From: Microbispora bryophytorum
GTDB lineage: Bacteria > Actinomycetota > Actinomycetes > Streptosporangiales > Streptosporangiaceae
Assembly: GCF_006874465.1 (NCBI RefSeq)
Contig: NZ_VIRL01000008.1
Location: forward strand, 186,001 to 250,000
DNA: 64,000 nt
Reading direction: 5' to 3'
Notes under the pieces: generated by a model
Databases searched by the model: none
What the model was told of the DNA's origin: nothing
The model's input: only the letters and a program-made list of their open reading frames with translations
Shown: positions 53,324-63,546 of the stretch, piece after piece
Numbering within the stretch: the first letter of the stretch is position 1
Layout: each line of letters starts with the position of its first letter
Translations under genes and position numbers: made by a program

Positions 53324-53971
53324 TCACAGGAGACCGGCGTCGCGCACCTTCATCGCCACCTGGACGCGGTTGTCGGTGCCGAGCTTGGCGAAGATCCTGG
53401 TGACGTTCGCCTTCACGGTGGCGACGCTCATGTAGAGACGCTCGGCGATCTCGGCGTTCGACCTGCCCTGCGCCACCTCGACCGCGACCTCGAGCTCGCG
53501 CTCGGTGAGCCTGTCCAGCTCCTCCCGCACCCGCGGGAGGGCCGGTCCGGACCCGCCGGTCGCCGCGGCGATCACCTGCCGGGCGACGCTCGGCGACAGC
53601 ACGGGCTCGCCCTTTGCCACGGCACGGACCGCCTCGATCATCCGCGGCGGCGGGGTGTCCTTCAGCAGGAAACCGTCGGCGCCGAGTCGCAGGGCCCGCA
53701 GCACCATGTCGTCGGCGTCGAACGTGGTGAGCACGAGGATCCGCGGCGGGCCGGGCCGCTCCCGCAACAGGTCGGTGGTGGTCAGCCCGTCCTGGCCGGG
53801 CATCCGGATGTCCAGCAGCACCACATCGGGACACAGGTCGCGGATCACCTCCATGGCGCGCAGCCCGTCCTCGGCCTCGCCGACGATGTCGAAGTCGGGT
53901 TCGCCGCCGAGGATGAGACGCAGCCCGGTCCGCACCATGGCGTCGTCATCCACTATCACCAGCCGGGTCAC
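53324..53971 (-). CDS. NarL/LuxR-type response regulator
   Basis: A 215-residue regulator. The receiver domain has Asp-Asp-Asp in VIVDDDAMVR, the phosphoacceptor Asp in VVLLDIRMPG, Thr in VLTTFD and Lys in FLLKDTPP. The C-terminal LuxR helix-turn-helix is LTERELEVAVEVAQGRSNAE, then TVKANVTRIFAKLGT. GTG 53971 lies within the end of the upstream sensor kinase gene (26-base overlap), so the pair is translationally coupled. It probably controls the divergent ABC exporter. Confidence 0.94.
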   Translation of the reverse strand: MTRLVIVDDDAMVRTGLRLILGGEPDFDIVGEAEDGLRAMEVIRDLCPDVVLLDIRMPGQDGLTTTDLLRERPGPPRILVLTTFDADDMVLRALRLGADGFLLKDTPPPRMIEAVRAVAKGEPVLSPSVARQVIAAATGGSGPALPRVREELDRLTERELEVAVEVAQGRSNAEIAERLYMSVATVKANVTRIFAKLGTDNRVQVAMKVRDAGLL

Positions 53972-55124
53972 GATCCGCAGCCTCCCATGGCAATCGGACA
54001 TCAAGGATGAATCGCCCGTCCTGGATCGTATGACTCAGGGTGCCGCCGGCCATCCTCGTTCGCTCCGCCAGACCCACCAGGCCCAGCCTGCCGCCCGGAC
54101 CGGGGACCGAGCCGGAGCGCGTGGGGTTCGTCACCCGGATCCGCAGGTCCTCCCCCGGTCGTCCGCCGAGTTCGGCGGTGACGCTGGCGCCCGGCGCGTG
54201 CTTGCGCGCGTTGGTCAGTGCCTCCTGCACGATCCGGTAGGCGTGCCGGCCCGTCTGCGCGGGCAGCGACTCCCGGCCGTCGATGCTGTCGTCCACCTCG
54301 ACCCGCTGGCCGGCGGCGCGGACCTCGCCGAACAACGCGTCCAGATGGGCCAGGTCGGGCTGCGGCGCCTCCACGGCGCCGTCGTCGCGGAGCGTGCGCA
54401 GCACCGTGCGCAACTCGTTGAGCGATTGGTGCGCGTTCTCCTGGATGGCGAGCGCGGCCTCACGCGTCTGCTCCGGGCCGAGGTCGGTCCGGTAGGCCAG
54501 GCCGCCGGCCAGCATCGCCAGCAGGGAGATCCGGTGTGCGAGCACGTCGTGCATCTCCTGAGCGATCTTGACGCGCTCCGCCAGCCGCGCCTGGTCGATC
54601 CGCTGACGCTGCTCACGCTCGGCGGCCCGCGCCCGCTCGCGCAGGGACAGCTCCAGGTCGCGGCGCCCGCGCAGGTAGAGGCCGAACACGGTCAGGCCGC
54701 CGAGAATCGTCAGCCCCGACACCGAGGAGACGAACGTGGCCTGGTCTACGCCGCCCAAAGACCCGCCGACCAGCAGGAACACCACGGACGCGACCGCGAC
54801 CGGGACCGTCCGGCTCCATCGGCGATGGGTCACCAGGGACACGTACGCGACCTGCGCGGGGCCGGTCGCCGTGGCCGAGAACGTGGTCAGCAGGGCGGTC
54901 GCCAGGGCGATCTGCCACGGCCACCGGCGCCGCCACCGCATCAGGACCAGCCCGATCAGACCGAGCGCCCAGTCGATCAGCGCCTGCGGGAGGCGGTCGC
55001 CGTCGTGCATGACGAGCCAGGCCAGCACCATGCCGTGGAAGAGCATCGGCACCACGGCGCACAGGTAACGCAGCGCGACCCCCTGCCTGTCCAGGGGTGG
55101 CTGGTAGTCCGGTCGGCCGTGCAC
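53946..55124 (-). CDS. Two-component sensor histidine kinase (HisKA_3 type)
   Basis: A 392-residue membrane kinase. Five to six N-terminal membrane segments include YLCAVVPMLFHGMVLAWLVM and PVAVASVVFLLVGGSLG. A coiled linker leads to the phosphoacceptor His in AQEMHDVLAHRISLLAML (HisKA_3). The ATPase has the N-box IVQEALTNARKHAPGA and the G-box LGLVGLAERTRMAGG. This DesK/NarX-type layout is usual for regulators of adjacent ABC exporters. It overlaps its response regulator and is divergent from the ABC genes. GTG 55124 is chosen where the hydrophobic region begins. Confidence 0.93.
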   Translation of the reverse strand: MHGRPDYQPPLDRQGVALRYLCAVVPMLFHGMVLAWLVMHDGDRLPQALIDWALGLIGLVLMRWRRRWPWQIALATALLTTFSATATGPAQVAYVSLVTHRRWSRTVPVAVASVVFLLVGGSLGGVDQATFVSSVSGLTILGGLTVFGLYLRGRRDLELSLRERARAAEREQRQRIDQARLAERVKIAQEMHDVLAHRISLLAMLAGGLAYRTDLGPEQTREAALAIQENAHQSLNELRTVLRTLRDDGAVEAPQPDLAHLDALFGEVRAAGQRVEVDDSIDGRESLPAQTGRHAYRIVQEALTNARKHAPGASVTAELGGRPGEDLRIRVTNPTRSGSVPGPGGRLGLVGLAERTRMAGGTLSHTIQDGRFILDVRLPWEAADRDPAGDSG

Positions 55125-55287
55125 AGCCCCACAGCTTAAGGACCCCACCGAACTGGTCGTAGCGACCTGGGTCGACCTGTGGACAACCGTGGGTATCGCC
55201 CGCGGGCGAAAGGCCGGGCCCGGCGTCGAGACGCGCCGGACCCCGGTCCGATGCGGCGGCGTCCGCATTCGCGGTGGACTGGGCGGC

Positions 55288-56079
55288 GTGATCGAGTTCA
55301 ACCATGTCAGCAAGATCTATGGAAAGGCGAAGGCGCTCGACGACGTGACCTTCACCGTCGCAGCCGGGAGCGTCACCGGCTTCCTCGGGCCCAACGGCGC
55401 CGGAAAGTCGACGGCTCTGCGCATCCTGGTGGGGCTGTCGCGCCCCTCCTCCGGTTCGGCGACCGTCCTCGGCCTGCCGTACGCCGGGATGGCCTGCCCC
55501 GGCCTGCGGGTCGGCACCCTGCTCGACGCCGGGGCCCGGCATCCGGGCCGCACCGGCAGAGAGGTCCTCACGCTCGGCGCGATAACGCTCGGACTGCCGC
55601 GGACCCGGGTCGGCGAGGTGCTCGACCTGGTGGGGCTGACCGAGCGGGAGAGCCGGCGGACGGTCGGCGGCTACTCCCTCGGGATGCGCCAGCGGCTCGG
55701 CATCGCACACGCCCTGCTCGGCACTCCCGCGGTTCTCATCCTGGACGAGCCCGCCAACGGTCTCGATCCCCAGGGCATCCACTGGATGCGCCGCCTGCTG
55801 CGCGACCTCGCCGACTCCGGATGCGCCGTGCTGCTCAGCTCGCACCTGCTGCACGAGGTGGAACAGGTGGCGGACCACATCGTGATGATCGGCAGGGGAC
55901 GCGTGCTCGCCCAGGGCACGACCGGCGAGCTCGGCCGGGGCCGCGGCCTCGAAGAGACCTTCCTCGAACTCACCGCGCACGCGGACCGGGGCCCGGGCTC
56001 CACCGCGTCCCCGGGCTCCACCGCGTCCCAGGAAATCGGCGCGTCCCCGGAAACCGGCACCGGCCGGGGCGGCGCATGA
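55288..56079 (+). CDS. ABC transporter ATP-binding protein (exporter type)
   Basis: A 263-residue ABC ATPase. Walker A is GPNGAGKST (34-42), the signature is YSLGMRQRL and Walker B is VLILDEPANGLDP, followed by the His switch in LLSSHLLHEVE. The final 30 residues (STASPGSTASQEIG) are a repeat-derived tail outside the fold. GTG 55288 is the start because IEFNHVSKIYGKAKAL opens the domain. The stop overlaps the permease start by ATGA. It is divergent from the two-component genes, a layout often seen with antibiotic or lipid exporters. Confidence 0.92.
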   Translation: MIEFNHVSKIYGKAKALDDVTFTVAAGSVTGFLGPNGAGKSTALRILVGLSRPSSGSATVLGLPYAGMACPGLRVGTLLDAGARHPGRTGREVLTLGAITLGLPRTRVGEVLDLVGLTERESRRTVGGYSLGMRQRLGIAHALLGTPAVLILDEPANGLDPQGIHWMRRLLRDLADSGCAVLLSSHLLHEVEQVADHIVMIGRGRVLAQGTTGELGRGRGLEETFLELTAHADRGPGSTASPGSTASQEIGASPETGTGRGGA

Positions 56080-56882
56080 CCCGCGCCGGCGACCGCCCGA
56101 CCGACATCACGGCACCGAGCCCCGTCACGAAGGACGACAAGATGAACGCCGACCGGCCGATCCCGTTCCGCAGGCTGCTTGCGGTCGAATCCCGCAAGCT
56201 CGTCGACACCCGCAGCGGCATGATCATCGCCTTGGTCATGGTCGGGCTGGTGGCCGCGTCCGTCGTCGCGCGCGGCGCCGTCGCCGGGCCGAAGCTGCAG
56301 ACCCTGGTGGGCACGGCGGGGATCGCCCTCGGCACCCTGCTCCCGGTGCTCGGCATCCTCACCGTAACCGGCGAGTGGGCGCATCGCACGGCGCTGACCA
56401 CCTTCGTGCTCGAACCGCGCCGCCATCGCGTCGTCGCCGCCAAATGCCTGCCGCCCCTGCTCGCGGCGGTGGCGCTCTCCCTGTTCGCCATGCTGGTCGC
56501 GGTGCCGGCCACGGCCGTCGTGTCCGGAGTGCAGAACGTGCCCGCCGTCTGGGAGGTCCAGCCTCTCGCGCTGCTCGGCTGGACCGGGGGGAACGTCCTC
56601 GTGGCCGCGGCGGGCCTCGCCCTCGGCGCGCTGCTTCTCAACGCGCCCGCGGCGATCGTGATCAACTTCTCGACTCCGGTCCTGTGGGCCGTCGTCGGCA
56701 GACTCGACTCCGCCGGCGCGACCCTCGCCGAGTGGCTCGACCTCGGCACCACCGCCGCTCCGCTGACAAGCGGCGACATGACCTGGAGCGAGGGAGCCAG
56801 GCTGGCCACGTCGGTCGCCTTCTGGATCGCCATCCCCATGGCCGCCGGCCTGGTCCGCGTGCTCCGCAAGGAGGTGACCTGA
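56076..56882 (+). CDS. ABC transporter permease
   Basis: A 268-residue membrane protein with six predicted segments, among them MIIALVMVGLVAASVVARGA, GTAGIALGTLLPVLGILTVT and AALSLFAMLVAVPATAVV-like stretches. This is an ABC-2-type permease; the conserved TGEWAHRTALTTFVLEPRRH is typical of actinomycete exporters. It pairs with the ATPase by an ATGA overlap. ATG 56142 (MNADRPIPF), with aaggac upstream, is a plausible alternative start. The substrate is unknown. Confidence 0.9.
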   Translation: MTRAGDRPTDITAPSPVTKDDKMNADRPIPFRRLLAVESRKLVDTRSGMIIALVMVGLVAASVVARGAVAGPKLQTLVGTAGIALGTLLPVLGILTVTGEWAHRTALTTFVLEPRRHRVVAAKCLPPLLAAVALSLFAMLVAVPATAVVSGVQNVPAVWEVQPLALLGWTGGNVLVAAAGLALGALLLNAPAAIVINFSTPVLWAVVGRLDSAGATLAEWLDLGTTAAPLTSGDMTWSEGARLATSVAFWIAIPMAAGLVRVLRKEVT

Positions 56883-56904
56883 CCGGCCGCGGTTCCTGCG
56901 GGTG

Positions 56905-57516
56905 TCAGCCGAGCCGGCGCAGGATGTGCTCCCGGGCGGCGGCGTCGCCGGGGCCGCCCCGCTCCGCGAGACGTTCCGCGACGTACCGGCGGTGGGCCTC
57001 GTCCACGTTCCCGCCGTACTTGAACTTGCCGGCGACCTTCTGCACGGCCAGCCGGAGGCCGCGGATGCCCGGCAGGCGCCGGTGATGCTCGGCGGGGTCG
57101 GCGAGACCGCGGTCCAGGCGGGCGAGCTGCGCACGCAGGATGCCGAGCTTCCCGTCGGGGTCGTCGACGATCTCCGCGTGACAGACCAGCTGGACGGCCG
57201 CGTAGTACGTCGTGGGGACGCCGAGCCGGGGATCCTCGCCGGCGCCGGGCAGCGCCTTCCACGCCCCCTCGACGTACGCCCAGTCACCGGCCACGGCCAT
57301 GACCACGGCGGGGTTCTCCTCGATCGCCGACCAGACGGGGTTCGGCCGGGCGAGGTGCAGCAGGATCGTGGACGCGTCGGCGAGGAGGAACTGCGTCGGC
57401 ACGACCACCGGCACGTCGCGGTCGCGTCCGGACGCGATGAGGTGACCGAACTCGTTCGCTCGGACGAAGGCCAGCGCCTCCTCGTCCGGGGAGGCGTCCC
57501 AGGGATGGATCAGCAC
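56905..57516 (-). CDS. FMN-binding PaiB-type protein
   Basis: A 203-residue flavin-binding split-barrel protein of the PaiB family. LIHPWDASPDEEALAFVRAN, FGHLIASG, PTQFLLA, LHLARPNPVW and YVEGAWKALPG are family blocks. In Bacillus PaiB affects protease and sporulation genes; many others are simply flavin-binding proteins. GTG 57516 has gaagag upstream. It is convergent with the ABC operon and may be co-transcribed with the methyltransferase upstream. Confidence 0.9.
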   Translation of the reverse strand: MLIHPWDASPDEEALAFVRANEFGHLIASGRDRDVPVVVPTQFLLADASTILLHLARPNPVWSAIEENPAVVMAVAGDWAYVEGAWKALPGAGEDPRLGVPTTYYAAVQLVCHAEIVDDPDGKLGILRAQLARLDRGLADPAEHHRRLPGIRGLRLAVQKVAGKFKYGGNVDEAHRRYVAERLAERGGPGDAAAREHILRRLG

Positions 57517-57586
57517 CTCTTCACTCTACGCACCCGCCCCGGTGATCCACCGCGCCCGAGCGGCCGCCCGGACCCGTCGCCGAAGG

Positions 57587-58315
57587 TCACATTCGGCGGA
57601 GGAGCAGGGTGACGAAACCGAGGGCACCCCGATAGCCGTCGAGCCACATGTCGCGATGCTCCCTCATCACGGCGAGGGCCTGCTCGCCGTCGGGGCCGGG
57701 GTTGTCCGCGGCCCAGCGCGCAAGCGTGCCGGTCCACGACCACTCGTACTCGTCCCATTCCGCCAGGTCGCTCACGTGGGCGTAGACGGTCAGCCAGCCC
57801 TTGGACTCGGCGGCCTCCACCGTGCCCGCCAGGTCCGGATATTCGCCGATCGCTTCGGCGACCTCGGGAGTGGGAGGGCGTTCCCAGTACGCCTCCCCCA
57901 GGAGTGCGAGGCCGCCGGGCCGTACGAACCGGGCAAGCGCCTCCATCGTCTCCGTCAGCCCGCCGAAGGCGTGCGTAGCGCCCACGCACAACCCCAGGTC
58001 GTACGGCTGGGGGGCCGTGAAGGCGTCGGCCGGCGACGTGTGCAGCGTCAGCCGGTCGGCCACTCCCCGCCTCGTGGCCGCCTCGTTCGCGGACGCCACC
58101 GCGTGCGGCGAGATGTCGACGCCGTCGGCGCGGGCGGACGGGACGAGTTCGAGCGCCCGGAGCGACCACTCGCCCTCGCCGCATCCCAGGTCGAGGATGC
58201 GCGCTCCCTCCGGCAGCGCGGCGCGGCGCAGCAGCCGGTCGAGGTTGGCGTCCGAGATCGGCGCGGCGATCGGGTGATCACGATGGGCGATGGCACTGAG
58301 CAGTTGTCGATCCAC
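57587..58315 (-). CDS. SAM-dependent methyltransferase (class I)
   Basis: A 242-residue Rossmann-type methyltransferase. Motif I is ILDLGCGEGEWSL, the second strand ends ADGVDISPHAV, and later motifs include LGLCVGATHAFGG and RFVRPGGLALLGE. The chain continues with a Trp-rich segment (WDEYEWSWTGTLARWAADNP) seen in a small-molecule methyltransferase subgroup. The substrate is unknown. GTG 58315 is preferred because homologous sequence begins with VDRQLL. Confidence 0.9.
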   Translation of the reverse strand: MDRQLLSAIAHRDHPIAAPISDANLDRLLRRAALPEGARILDLGCGEGEWSLRALELVPSARADGVDISPHAVASANEAATRRGVADRLTLHTSPADAFTAPQPYDLGLCVGATHAFGGLTETMEALARFVRPGGLALLGEAYWERPPTPEVAEAIGEYPDLAGTVEAAESKGWLTVYAHVSDLAEWDEYEWSWTGTLARWAADNPGPDGEQALAVMREHRDMWLDGYRGALGFVTLLLRRM

Positions 58316-58421
58316 CGCGCCATCCTGCCCGCATGAGCGAAGCGACCGCATCCGCTTATCGCGGGTGCCGGTCCCGCCGAAGTGACCGGCCGGAGGCGGA
58401 TCGGCCGCGGCGGGCGGCGGT

Positions 58422-59645
58422 TCAGCCGGTCCAGGAGCTGTTGAGGAAGGACATCACCATCGGCACCATGAGCGGCCCGATCACCGCGGCATAGAGGATG
58501 ATCACCGACCGGTGGCGGGCACCCGCCCGGCCGACGAGCACGAACAGCGGCCACCACAGCAACGCCGACCTGGGGATCGACATGTAGAACGTGGAGGTCA
58601 CCAGCGCGCCCAGCTGCAACCCGACGTAGACGAACTCGGCCCAGCGGCGGGTGACGAGCAGCCAGACGAGCAGGAGCACCCCGACGATCGCCGCCGCTAT
58701 CTCGAGCCGGAACATCGGCCCGAACCCTTCGTCACCGCCGGTCGAGTCCCACGTCGCGCGGAACGCCTCCCAGGGCCAGACCGGTTTCCGTCCCCATCCG
58801 GTCTGCTGCGCGCTGTTCCAGGCCAGCCAGTCACCCGTACGGGAGTACTGATAGGCGGCGTACGCGAAGAGCGGCGCGAACGGCAGCACCAGCCAGGCTC
58901 CCCGCCGCCAGCCCGCCCAGCCGTCCCTCCGGATGCGGCTCACCACGAACTCGACGATCAGCGCGACGGCCAGGAACAGGCCAGTGATCCGTACGCAGGA
59001 CGCCCCGGCGGCCAGGGCACAGGCCAGCGGCCAGGTGCGGTGGCGGGCCGCCAGCCAGGCGGGCAGCGCGAAGGCGAGGAACAGCGCCTCGGAGTAGCCG
59101 GCGAACAGGAAGACGGCGGGCGGGCACAGCAGCAGCGCCACGACGGCCCAGCGGCCCGCACCGACGGGCCCTTCGAGGTCGGCGAGCCGGGCCAGCGCCA
59201 CCACGGCCACCGCGCCGGCCACGAACGAGATGATCAGGCCGGCCAGGATCCAGTCGCCGACCACCAGATGCACCAGGCGCATCGCCAGCGGCATGCCGGG
59301 GAAGATGGCCGGCAGCCCGGGGTCGGGCTCCAGCTTCGGATCGCCGTCGTATCCGAACTCCGCGATCTTCCGGAACAGGCCGACGTCCCAGTGTTTCCAC
59401 CGCTCCAGCAGCGGGGCGTGGCTCTGACCGGAGACGATCAGGACTCCGTAGAGCGCCGCGAGGAGTATGCCCGCCCTGGTGCCCACCCATATCAGTAGCG
59501 CGTCCCGGACGGTGGCGCTGCGCCGCAGCGGTTCGGCGGCGGTCTCCCCGGCGGGGAGACCCTCGTGCCCGGCGGCCTCCGCGTCCGGCCCGGTTCGCTC
59601 CCCGCGCTCGGGGTCGTGCTCAGCTTCCTCGACGAAAGCCGTCAC
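58422..59645 (-). CDS. PIG-V-like mannosyltransferase, integral membrane
   Basis: A 407-residue membrane glycosyltransferase. A polar N-terminus (about 45 residues) precedes roughly ten membrane segments. The first outer loop has WKHWDVGLFRKIAEFGYDG, the WDxxxF/Y-type motif of PIG-V/PMT-related enzymes, followed by PAIFPGMPLAMR and FLFAGYSEALFLAFALPAWL. It is expected to transfer mannose from a lipid-linked donor outside the membrane. GTG 59645 has GAGGAG upstream. No cell-envelope operon surrounds it. Confidence 0.88.
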   Translation of the reverse strand: MTAFVEEAEHDPERGERTGPDAEAAGHEGLPAGETAAEPLRRSATVRDALLIWVGTRAGILLAALYGVLIVSGQSHAPLLERWKHWDVGLFRKIAEFGYDGDPKLEPDPGLPAIFPGMPLAMRLVHLVVGDWILAGLIISFVAGAVAVVALARLADLEGPVGAGRWAVVALLLCPPAVFLFAGYSEALFLAFALPAWLAARHRTWPLACALAAGASCVRITGLFLAVALIVEFVVSRIRRDGWAGWRRGAWLVLPFAPLFAYAAYQYSRTGDWLAWNSAQQTGWGRKPVWPWEAFRATWDSTGGDEGFGPMFRLEIAAAIVGVLLLVWLLVTRRWAEFVYVGLQLGALVTSTFYMSIPRSALLWWPLFVLVGRAGARHRSVIILYAAVIGPLMVPMVMSFLNSSWTG

Positions 59646-60198
59646 GTGCCGTCTCCTCTCGCGCCTGCCGGCCCTCGCCGCGCGCGGCGTCCTACCGCTT
59701 CAGAGCACGACGTCTTTCCGCCTCGAAGCGAGAGCCCGTCCCCCGGACCGCTGCTGCTCCCTGGGCCGTACGCGGCGAGCGGCGGCCGCGCCTGTGATCG
59801 CCAATGGTGTCAATCGCCCGGAGTGTGCACCAGAGGGACTCCGGCGTCGCCCGCGCGGGCCACCGATGACCTCGGGTTTTCTCCGTGACGGGCCGGGACG
59901 GCCGGCGCCTCGGCTGAAAGTTGCAGCGGCCGGAGGACCGGGCGCCCGGTGAACTGGGAGATCCGGGGACTCATGCCGTGTGGACAACCACCGGCAGGAA
60001 CACCTTGATCCGTACGCAGAGAAGTCGGGACAATCTCCCCGGTATTCACATCGAATCGCATTCATCCCTTTCACCGCCGCCCGTACGGCGACGCGTGGCA
60101 TGCCGGCGTTCCCTACCACCGCGACCCACAAGGCAGCGGAGGACGGCGGCGACCGCAGGGTCGGCCAACCCGACGACCCGCCGACAGAAAGGATCGTG
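59646..60198. other. 553-bp divergent intergenic region
   Basis: This is the longest gene-free stretch, between the mannosyltransferase and pntA. It contains a 14-bp perfect palindrome (ACCGGGCGCCCGGT at 59937-59950) and a candidate SigA-type promoter for pntA. I find no convincing reading frame or known riboswitch. Its length leaves room for a regulatory RNA. Confidence 0.55.
60005..60034 (+). promoter_or_regulatory. Candidate SigA-type promoter of pntAB
   Basis: TTGATC, 18 bases, then GACAAT is a fair match to the housekeeping consensus, 165 bp upstream of the pntA start. Confidence 0.35.
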
Positions 60199-61761
60199 AT
60201 GAGTCATTCACCGCAACGCCTGGGCGTGGTCGCCGAATCGGCGCCGGGCGAGACACGCGTGGCGGCCACCCCGGCCACCGTCCCGCAGTTGGTCTCGCTC
60301 GGCTACGAGGTCATCGTCGAATCGGGCGCCGGCAGCCGGGCGGGCTTCACCGACGACGCGTACGCCAGGACCGGGGCGCGGATCGCCGGCCGCGAGGAGA
60401 CGTGGGACACCGACGTCGTGCTCAAGGTGAACGCGCCGTCGGCGGACGAGATCGCGGCGCTGCGCGAGGGAGCGACGCTCGTCTCCCTGATCGGCCCGGC
60501 GGCCAATGCCGACCTGGTGGACGCGCTCGCGCGACGGCCGATCACCGCGCTCGCGATGGACGCCGTGCCGCGCGTGTCCCGTGCGCAGTCGCTCGACGTG
60601 CTGAGCTCGATGGCGAACATCGCCGGTTATCGCGCCGTCATCGAGGCGGCGCACGCGTTCGGGCGGCTGTTCACCGGTCAGGTGACCGCGGCGGGGAAGG
60701 TCCCCCCGGCCAAGGTCCTGGTGGCGGGCGCGGGCGTGGCGGGGCTGGCGGCCATCGCCACGGCGAGCAGCCTGGGCGCGGTCGTACGGGCGACCGACCC
60801 CCGCCCCGAGGTCGCCGAGCAGGTGCGCTCGCTGGGCGCGGAGTTCCTCGACGTCGGGGTCGCCCAGGTGGCGAGCACGGACGGGTACGCCCGGGAGACC
60901 TCGCGGGACTACGACCGCCGCGCCGCCGAGATGTACGCCGAGCAGGCCGCCGACGTGGACATCGTCATCACCACCGCCCTGATCCCCGGACGTCCCGCCC
61001 CCCGGCTGCTCACGGCCGGGCACGTGGCGCGCATGCGCCCGGGCAGCGTCGTCGTCGACATGGCCGCCGCGCAGGGCGGGAACGTCGAGGGCACCCGGCC
61101 CGGAGAGGCGGTCGTGACCGGGAACGGCGTGACCATCATCGGCTACACCGACCTCGCGGGGCGGCTGCCGGCGCAGGCCTCGCAGCTCTACGGCACCAAC
61201 GTCGTCAACCTGATGAAGCTGCTCACCCCCGGCGAGGACGGCCGGCTCGTGCTGGACTTCGACGACATCGTGCAGCGCGCGATGACCGTCGTCCGCGACG
61301 GCGAGAAGACCTGGCCGCCGCCGCCCGTGCCGGTGAGCGCGGCCCCCGCCCCCGCCCCCTCCGCTCCGGTGCGGGGAACGGCGGCGGCGCCCGCCGCGAG
61401 CCCGCCGACCCCGTCGCCGGGACGGCGACGCCATCTGGTCACCGCCGCCGTCGCCGCCGCGCTGTTCCTCCTGACCGCCTTCTCGCCGAACGCGCTGATC
61501 GAGCACGTCACCGTCTTCGTCCTGTCGATCGTCATCGGCTACTACGTCATCGGCAACGTCCACCACGCGCTGCACACGCCGCTGATGTCGATCACCAACG
61601 CCATCTCCGGGATCATCGTGGTCGGCGCGCTGCTCCAGATCGGCCAGGGCGGCACGGTCGTCGCCGTCCTGTCGTTCGTCGCCATCCTGCTGGCGAGCAT
61701 CAACATCGTCGGCGGCTTCGCCGTGACCCGGCGCATGCTCGGCATGTTCACGAGGAGCTGA
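60199..61761 (+). CDS. pntA: NAD(P) transhydrogenase alpha subunit
   Basis: A 520-residue PntA with both the NAD(H)-binding domain and the C-terminal membrane part in one chain. [20 protein letters not shown] opens the protein; [20 protein letters not shown] is the dinucleotide fold; [15 protein letters not shown] is also typical. A Pro/Ala linker (about 375-415) leads to four membrane segments. With PntB it forms a proton-pumping enzyme that couples the proton gradient to NADPH formation. ATG 60199 has aaagga upstream, and pntB follows two bases after its stop. Confidence 0.95.
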   Translation: MSHSPQRLGVVAESAPGETRVAATPATVPQLVSLGYEVIVESGAGSRAGFTDDAYARTGARIAGREETWDTDVVLKVNAPSADEIAALREGATLVSLIGPAANADLVDALARRPITALAMDAVPRVSRAQSLDVLSSMANIAGYRAVIEAAHAFGRLFTGQVTAAGKVPPAKVLVAGAGVAGLAAIATASSLGAVVRATDPRPEVAEQVRSLGAEFLDVGVAQVASTDGYARETSRDYDRRAAEMYAEQAADVDIVITTALIPGRPAPRLLTAGHVARMRPGSVVVDMAAAQGGNVEGTRPGEAVVTGNGVTIIGYTDLAGRLPAQASQLYGTNVVNLMKLLTPGEDGRLVLDFDDIVQRAMTVVRDGEKTWPPPPVPVSAAPAPAPSAPVRGTAAAPAASPPTPSPGRRRHLVTAAVAAALFLLTAFSPNALIEHVTVFVLSIVIGYYVIGNVHHALHTPLMSITNAISGIIVVGALLQIGQGGTVVAVLSFVAILLASINIVGGFAVTRRMLGMFTRS

Positions 61762-61763
61762 CC

Positions 61764-63170
61764 GTGACCCTCGCCACGGCCGCACAGGCCGCCTACATCG
61801 TCGCCGCCCTGCTGTTCATCCTCAGCCTCGCCGGCCTGTCCAAGCACGAGACCGCCCGCTCCGGCGTCACGCTGGGCATCTCCGGCATGGTCATCGCGCT
61901 CGCCGCGACGGTCGTCCTCGCCGCGGACGGCGGCGAGACCCTCGCGGTGGTCCTGCTCCTGGCCGCGATGGCGATCGGCTCCGCCGTCGGGCTCTGGCGG
62001 GCCCGGATCGTCGAGATGACCGCCATGCCGGAGCTCATCGCCATCCTGCACAGCTTCGTCGGCCTCGCCGCCGTCATGGTCGGCTGGAACGGCTTCCTGG
62101 AGGTCGAGAACGGCGGCGGGGCGCAGGAGGCCGTTTCCGGCTCGCTGCTGGGCGTCCACCACGCCGAGGTGTCCATCGGCGTGTTCATCGGGGCGCTCAC
62201 GTTCACCGGGTCGGTCGTCGCGTTCCTCAAGCTGTCGGCCCGGATCGACTCCCGCCCGATGATGCTGCCGGGCAAGAATCACCTGAACCTGGGCGCGCTC
62301 GCGGCGTTCGCGGTCCTGACCGTGCTCTTCGTGATCTTCCCGAACCTCGGGCTGCTCATCGCGCTGACCGCCGTGGCGCTGCTGCTCGGCTGGCACCTGG
62401 TCGCATCCATCGGCGGCGGGGACATGCCCGTCGTCGTCTCGATGCTGAACAGCTACTCGGGGTGGGCCGCCGCGGCGTCCGGCTTCCTGCTCGACAACAA
62501 CCTGCTGATCGTCACCGGCGCCCTCGTGGGCTCGTCCGGCGCCTACCTGTCGTACGTGATGTGCCAGGCGATGAACCGGTCGTTCGTCTCCGTGATCGCC
62601 GGGGGTTTCGGCATCGAGGCGGGCCCCGCCGGAGACCACGACTACGGCGAGCACAGGGAGATCACCGCCGCCGAGACCGCCGGCCTGCTCAAGGAGGCCA
62701 AATCCGTCGTCATCACCCCCGGGTACGGCATGGCGGTCGCGCAGGCGCAGTATCCGGTCGCCGAACTCACCCGCAAACTGCGGGAACGCGGCGTCGAGGT
62801 GCGCTTCGGCATCCACCCGGTCGCCGGCCGCCTGCCCGGTCACATGAACGTCCTGCTCGCCGAGGCCAAGGTGCCGTACGACATCGTCCTCGAAATGGAC
62901 GAGATCAACGACGATTTCGCCACCACGTCGGTCGTCCTCGTGATCGGCGCCAACGACACCGTCAATCCCGGGGCCGTCGAGGACCCGGACAGCCCCATCG
63001 CCGGGATGCCCGTCCTGCGCGTGTGGGAGGCGGAGAACGTGGTCGTCTTCAAACGGTCGATGGCCACGGGGTACGCCGGGGTGCAGAATCCCCTGTTCTT
63101 CCGGCACAACAGCGCGATGCTCTTCGGCGACGCCAGGCAACGCGTCGAGGAGATCGTCTCCGCGCTCTGA
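61764..63170 (+). CDS. pntB: NAD(P) transhydrogenase beta subunit
   Basis: A 468-residue PntB. About eight to nine membrane segments ([18 protein letters not shown] onward) contain the proton-channel His/Asn region. The soluble NADP(H)-binding domain begins near [20 protein letters not shown], with [20 protein letters not shown] and [18 protein letters not shown] 61764 has gaggag upstream, and the gene lies two bases after pntA. The chain ends [15 protein letters not shown], as usual for the family. Confidence 0.95.
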   Translation: MTLATAAQAAYIVAALLFILSLAGLSKHETARSGVTLGISGMVIALAATVVLAADGGETLAVVLLLAAMAIGSAVGLWRARIVEMTAMPELIAILHSFVGLAAVMVGWNGFLEVENGGGAQEAVSGSLLGVHHAEVSIGVFIGALTFTGSVVAFLKLSARIDSRPMMLPGKNHLNLGALAAFAVLTVLFVIFPNLGLLIALTAVALLLGWHLVASIGGGDMPVVVSMLNSYSGWAAAASGFLLDNNLLIVTGALVGSSGAYLSYVMCQAMNRSFVSVIAGGFGIEAGPAGDHDYGEHREITAAETAGLLKEAKSVVITPGYGMAVAQAQYPVAELTRKLRERGVEVRFGIHPVAGRLPGHMNVLLAEAKVPYDIVLEMDEINDDFATTSVVLVIGANDTVNPGAVEDPDSPIAGMPVLRVWEAENVVVFKRSMATGYAGVQNPLFFRHNSAMLFGDARQRVEEIVSAL

Positions 63171-63198
63171 CCGTGTGATCGACGCCTCCCGGCCGCGG

Positions 63199-63492
63199 TC
63201 ACCCCTGCTCGATCTTCGTCAGTCCGAAACCGAGCTGGCAGTAGAGCTCCAGCTGGTCGAAGTATTCGCGGTGCGTGACGATCCTGCCGTTCGTCACGAA
63301 GGTCGAGCAGGTGGCGCGCAGAGTGATGTGGCGTCCCGTTCCCTCTATCTCCCGCCCGTCCGGCAACGGGAAAGGACCTTTATGGGTGCCGGTGTAGGTC
63401 CACTCCGTCACGGCGGGGTTGTCGCAGTCGCCGAGCTCGAACCAGGCCGTCGCGCGGAAGTGACGTACACGGCTCCCGCGCCTGCGGGCCAC
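63199..63492 (-). pseudogene. SnoaL-fold (NTF2-like) protein, N-terminus missing
   Basis: Up to 97 residues match the second half of a SnoaL-like ester-cyclase domain (TEWTYTGTHKGPFPLPDGRE, then RHITLRATCSTFVTNGRIV and HREYFDQLELYCQLG). Full-length members have about 50-60 more residues, including the first helices, and that part is absent: upstream of about 63492 lies the promoter of the divergent ArsR gene. GTG 63492 could start a shortened product. It is most simply a decayed remnant, though a functional mini-protein cannot be excluded. Confidence 0.6.
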
Positions 63493-63502
63493 GATCCAAT
63501 GC

Positions 63503-63530
63503 ACAAGAGCTGTTGCACAATGGCTCTTGT
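63503..63530. promoter_or_regulatory. Inverted-repeat operator of the right-end ArsR gene
   Basis: ACAAGAGC and GCTCTTGT form perfect 8-bp arms around TGTTGCACAATG. The site ends 16 bp upstream of the ArsR start and overlaps the promoter area (TATTAG just downstream), so self-repression is likely. Confidence 0.65.
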
Positions 63531-63546
63531 CTATTAGGGTGGGCGG

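Noticed and set aside
59646-60198. A small gene or cyclic-di-AMP riboswitch upstream of pntA
   Set aside because: No frame has convincing codon bias and the conserved riboswitch core could not be identified.
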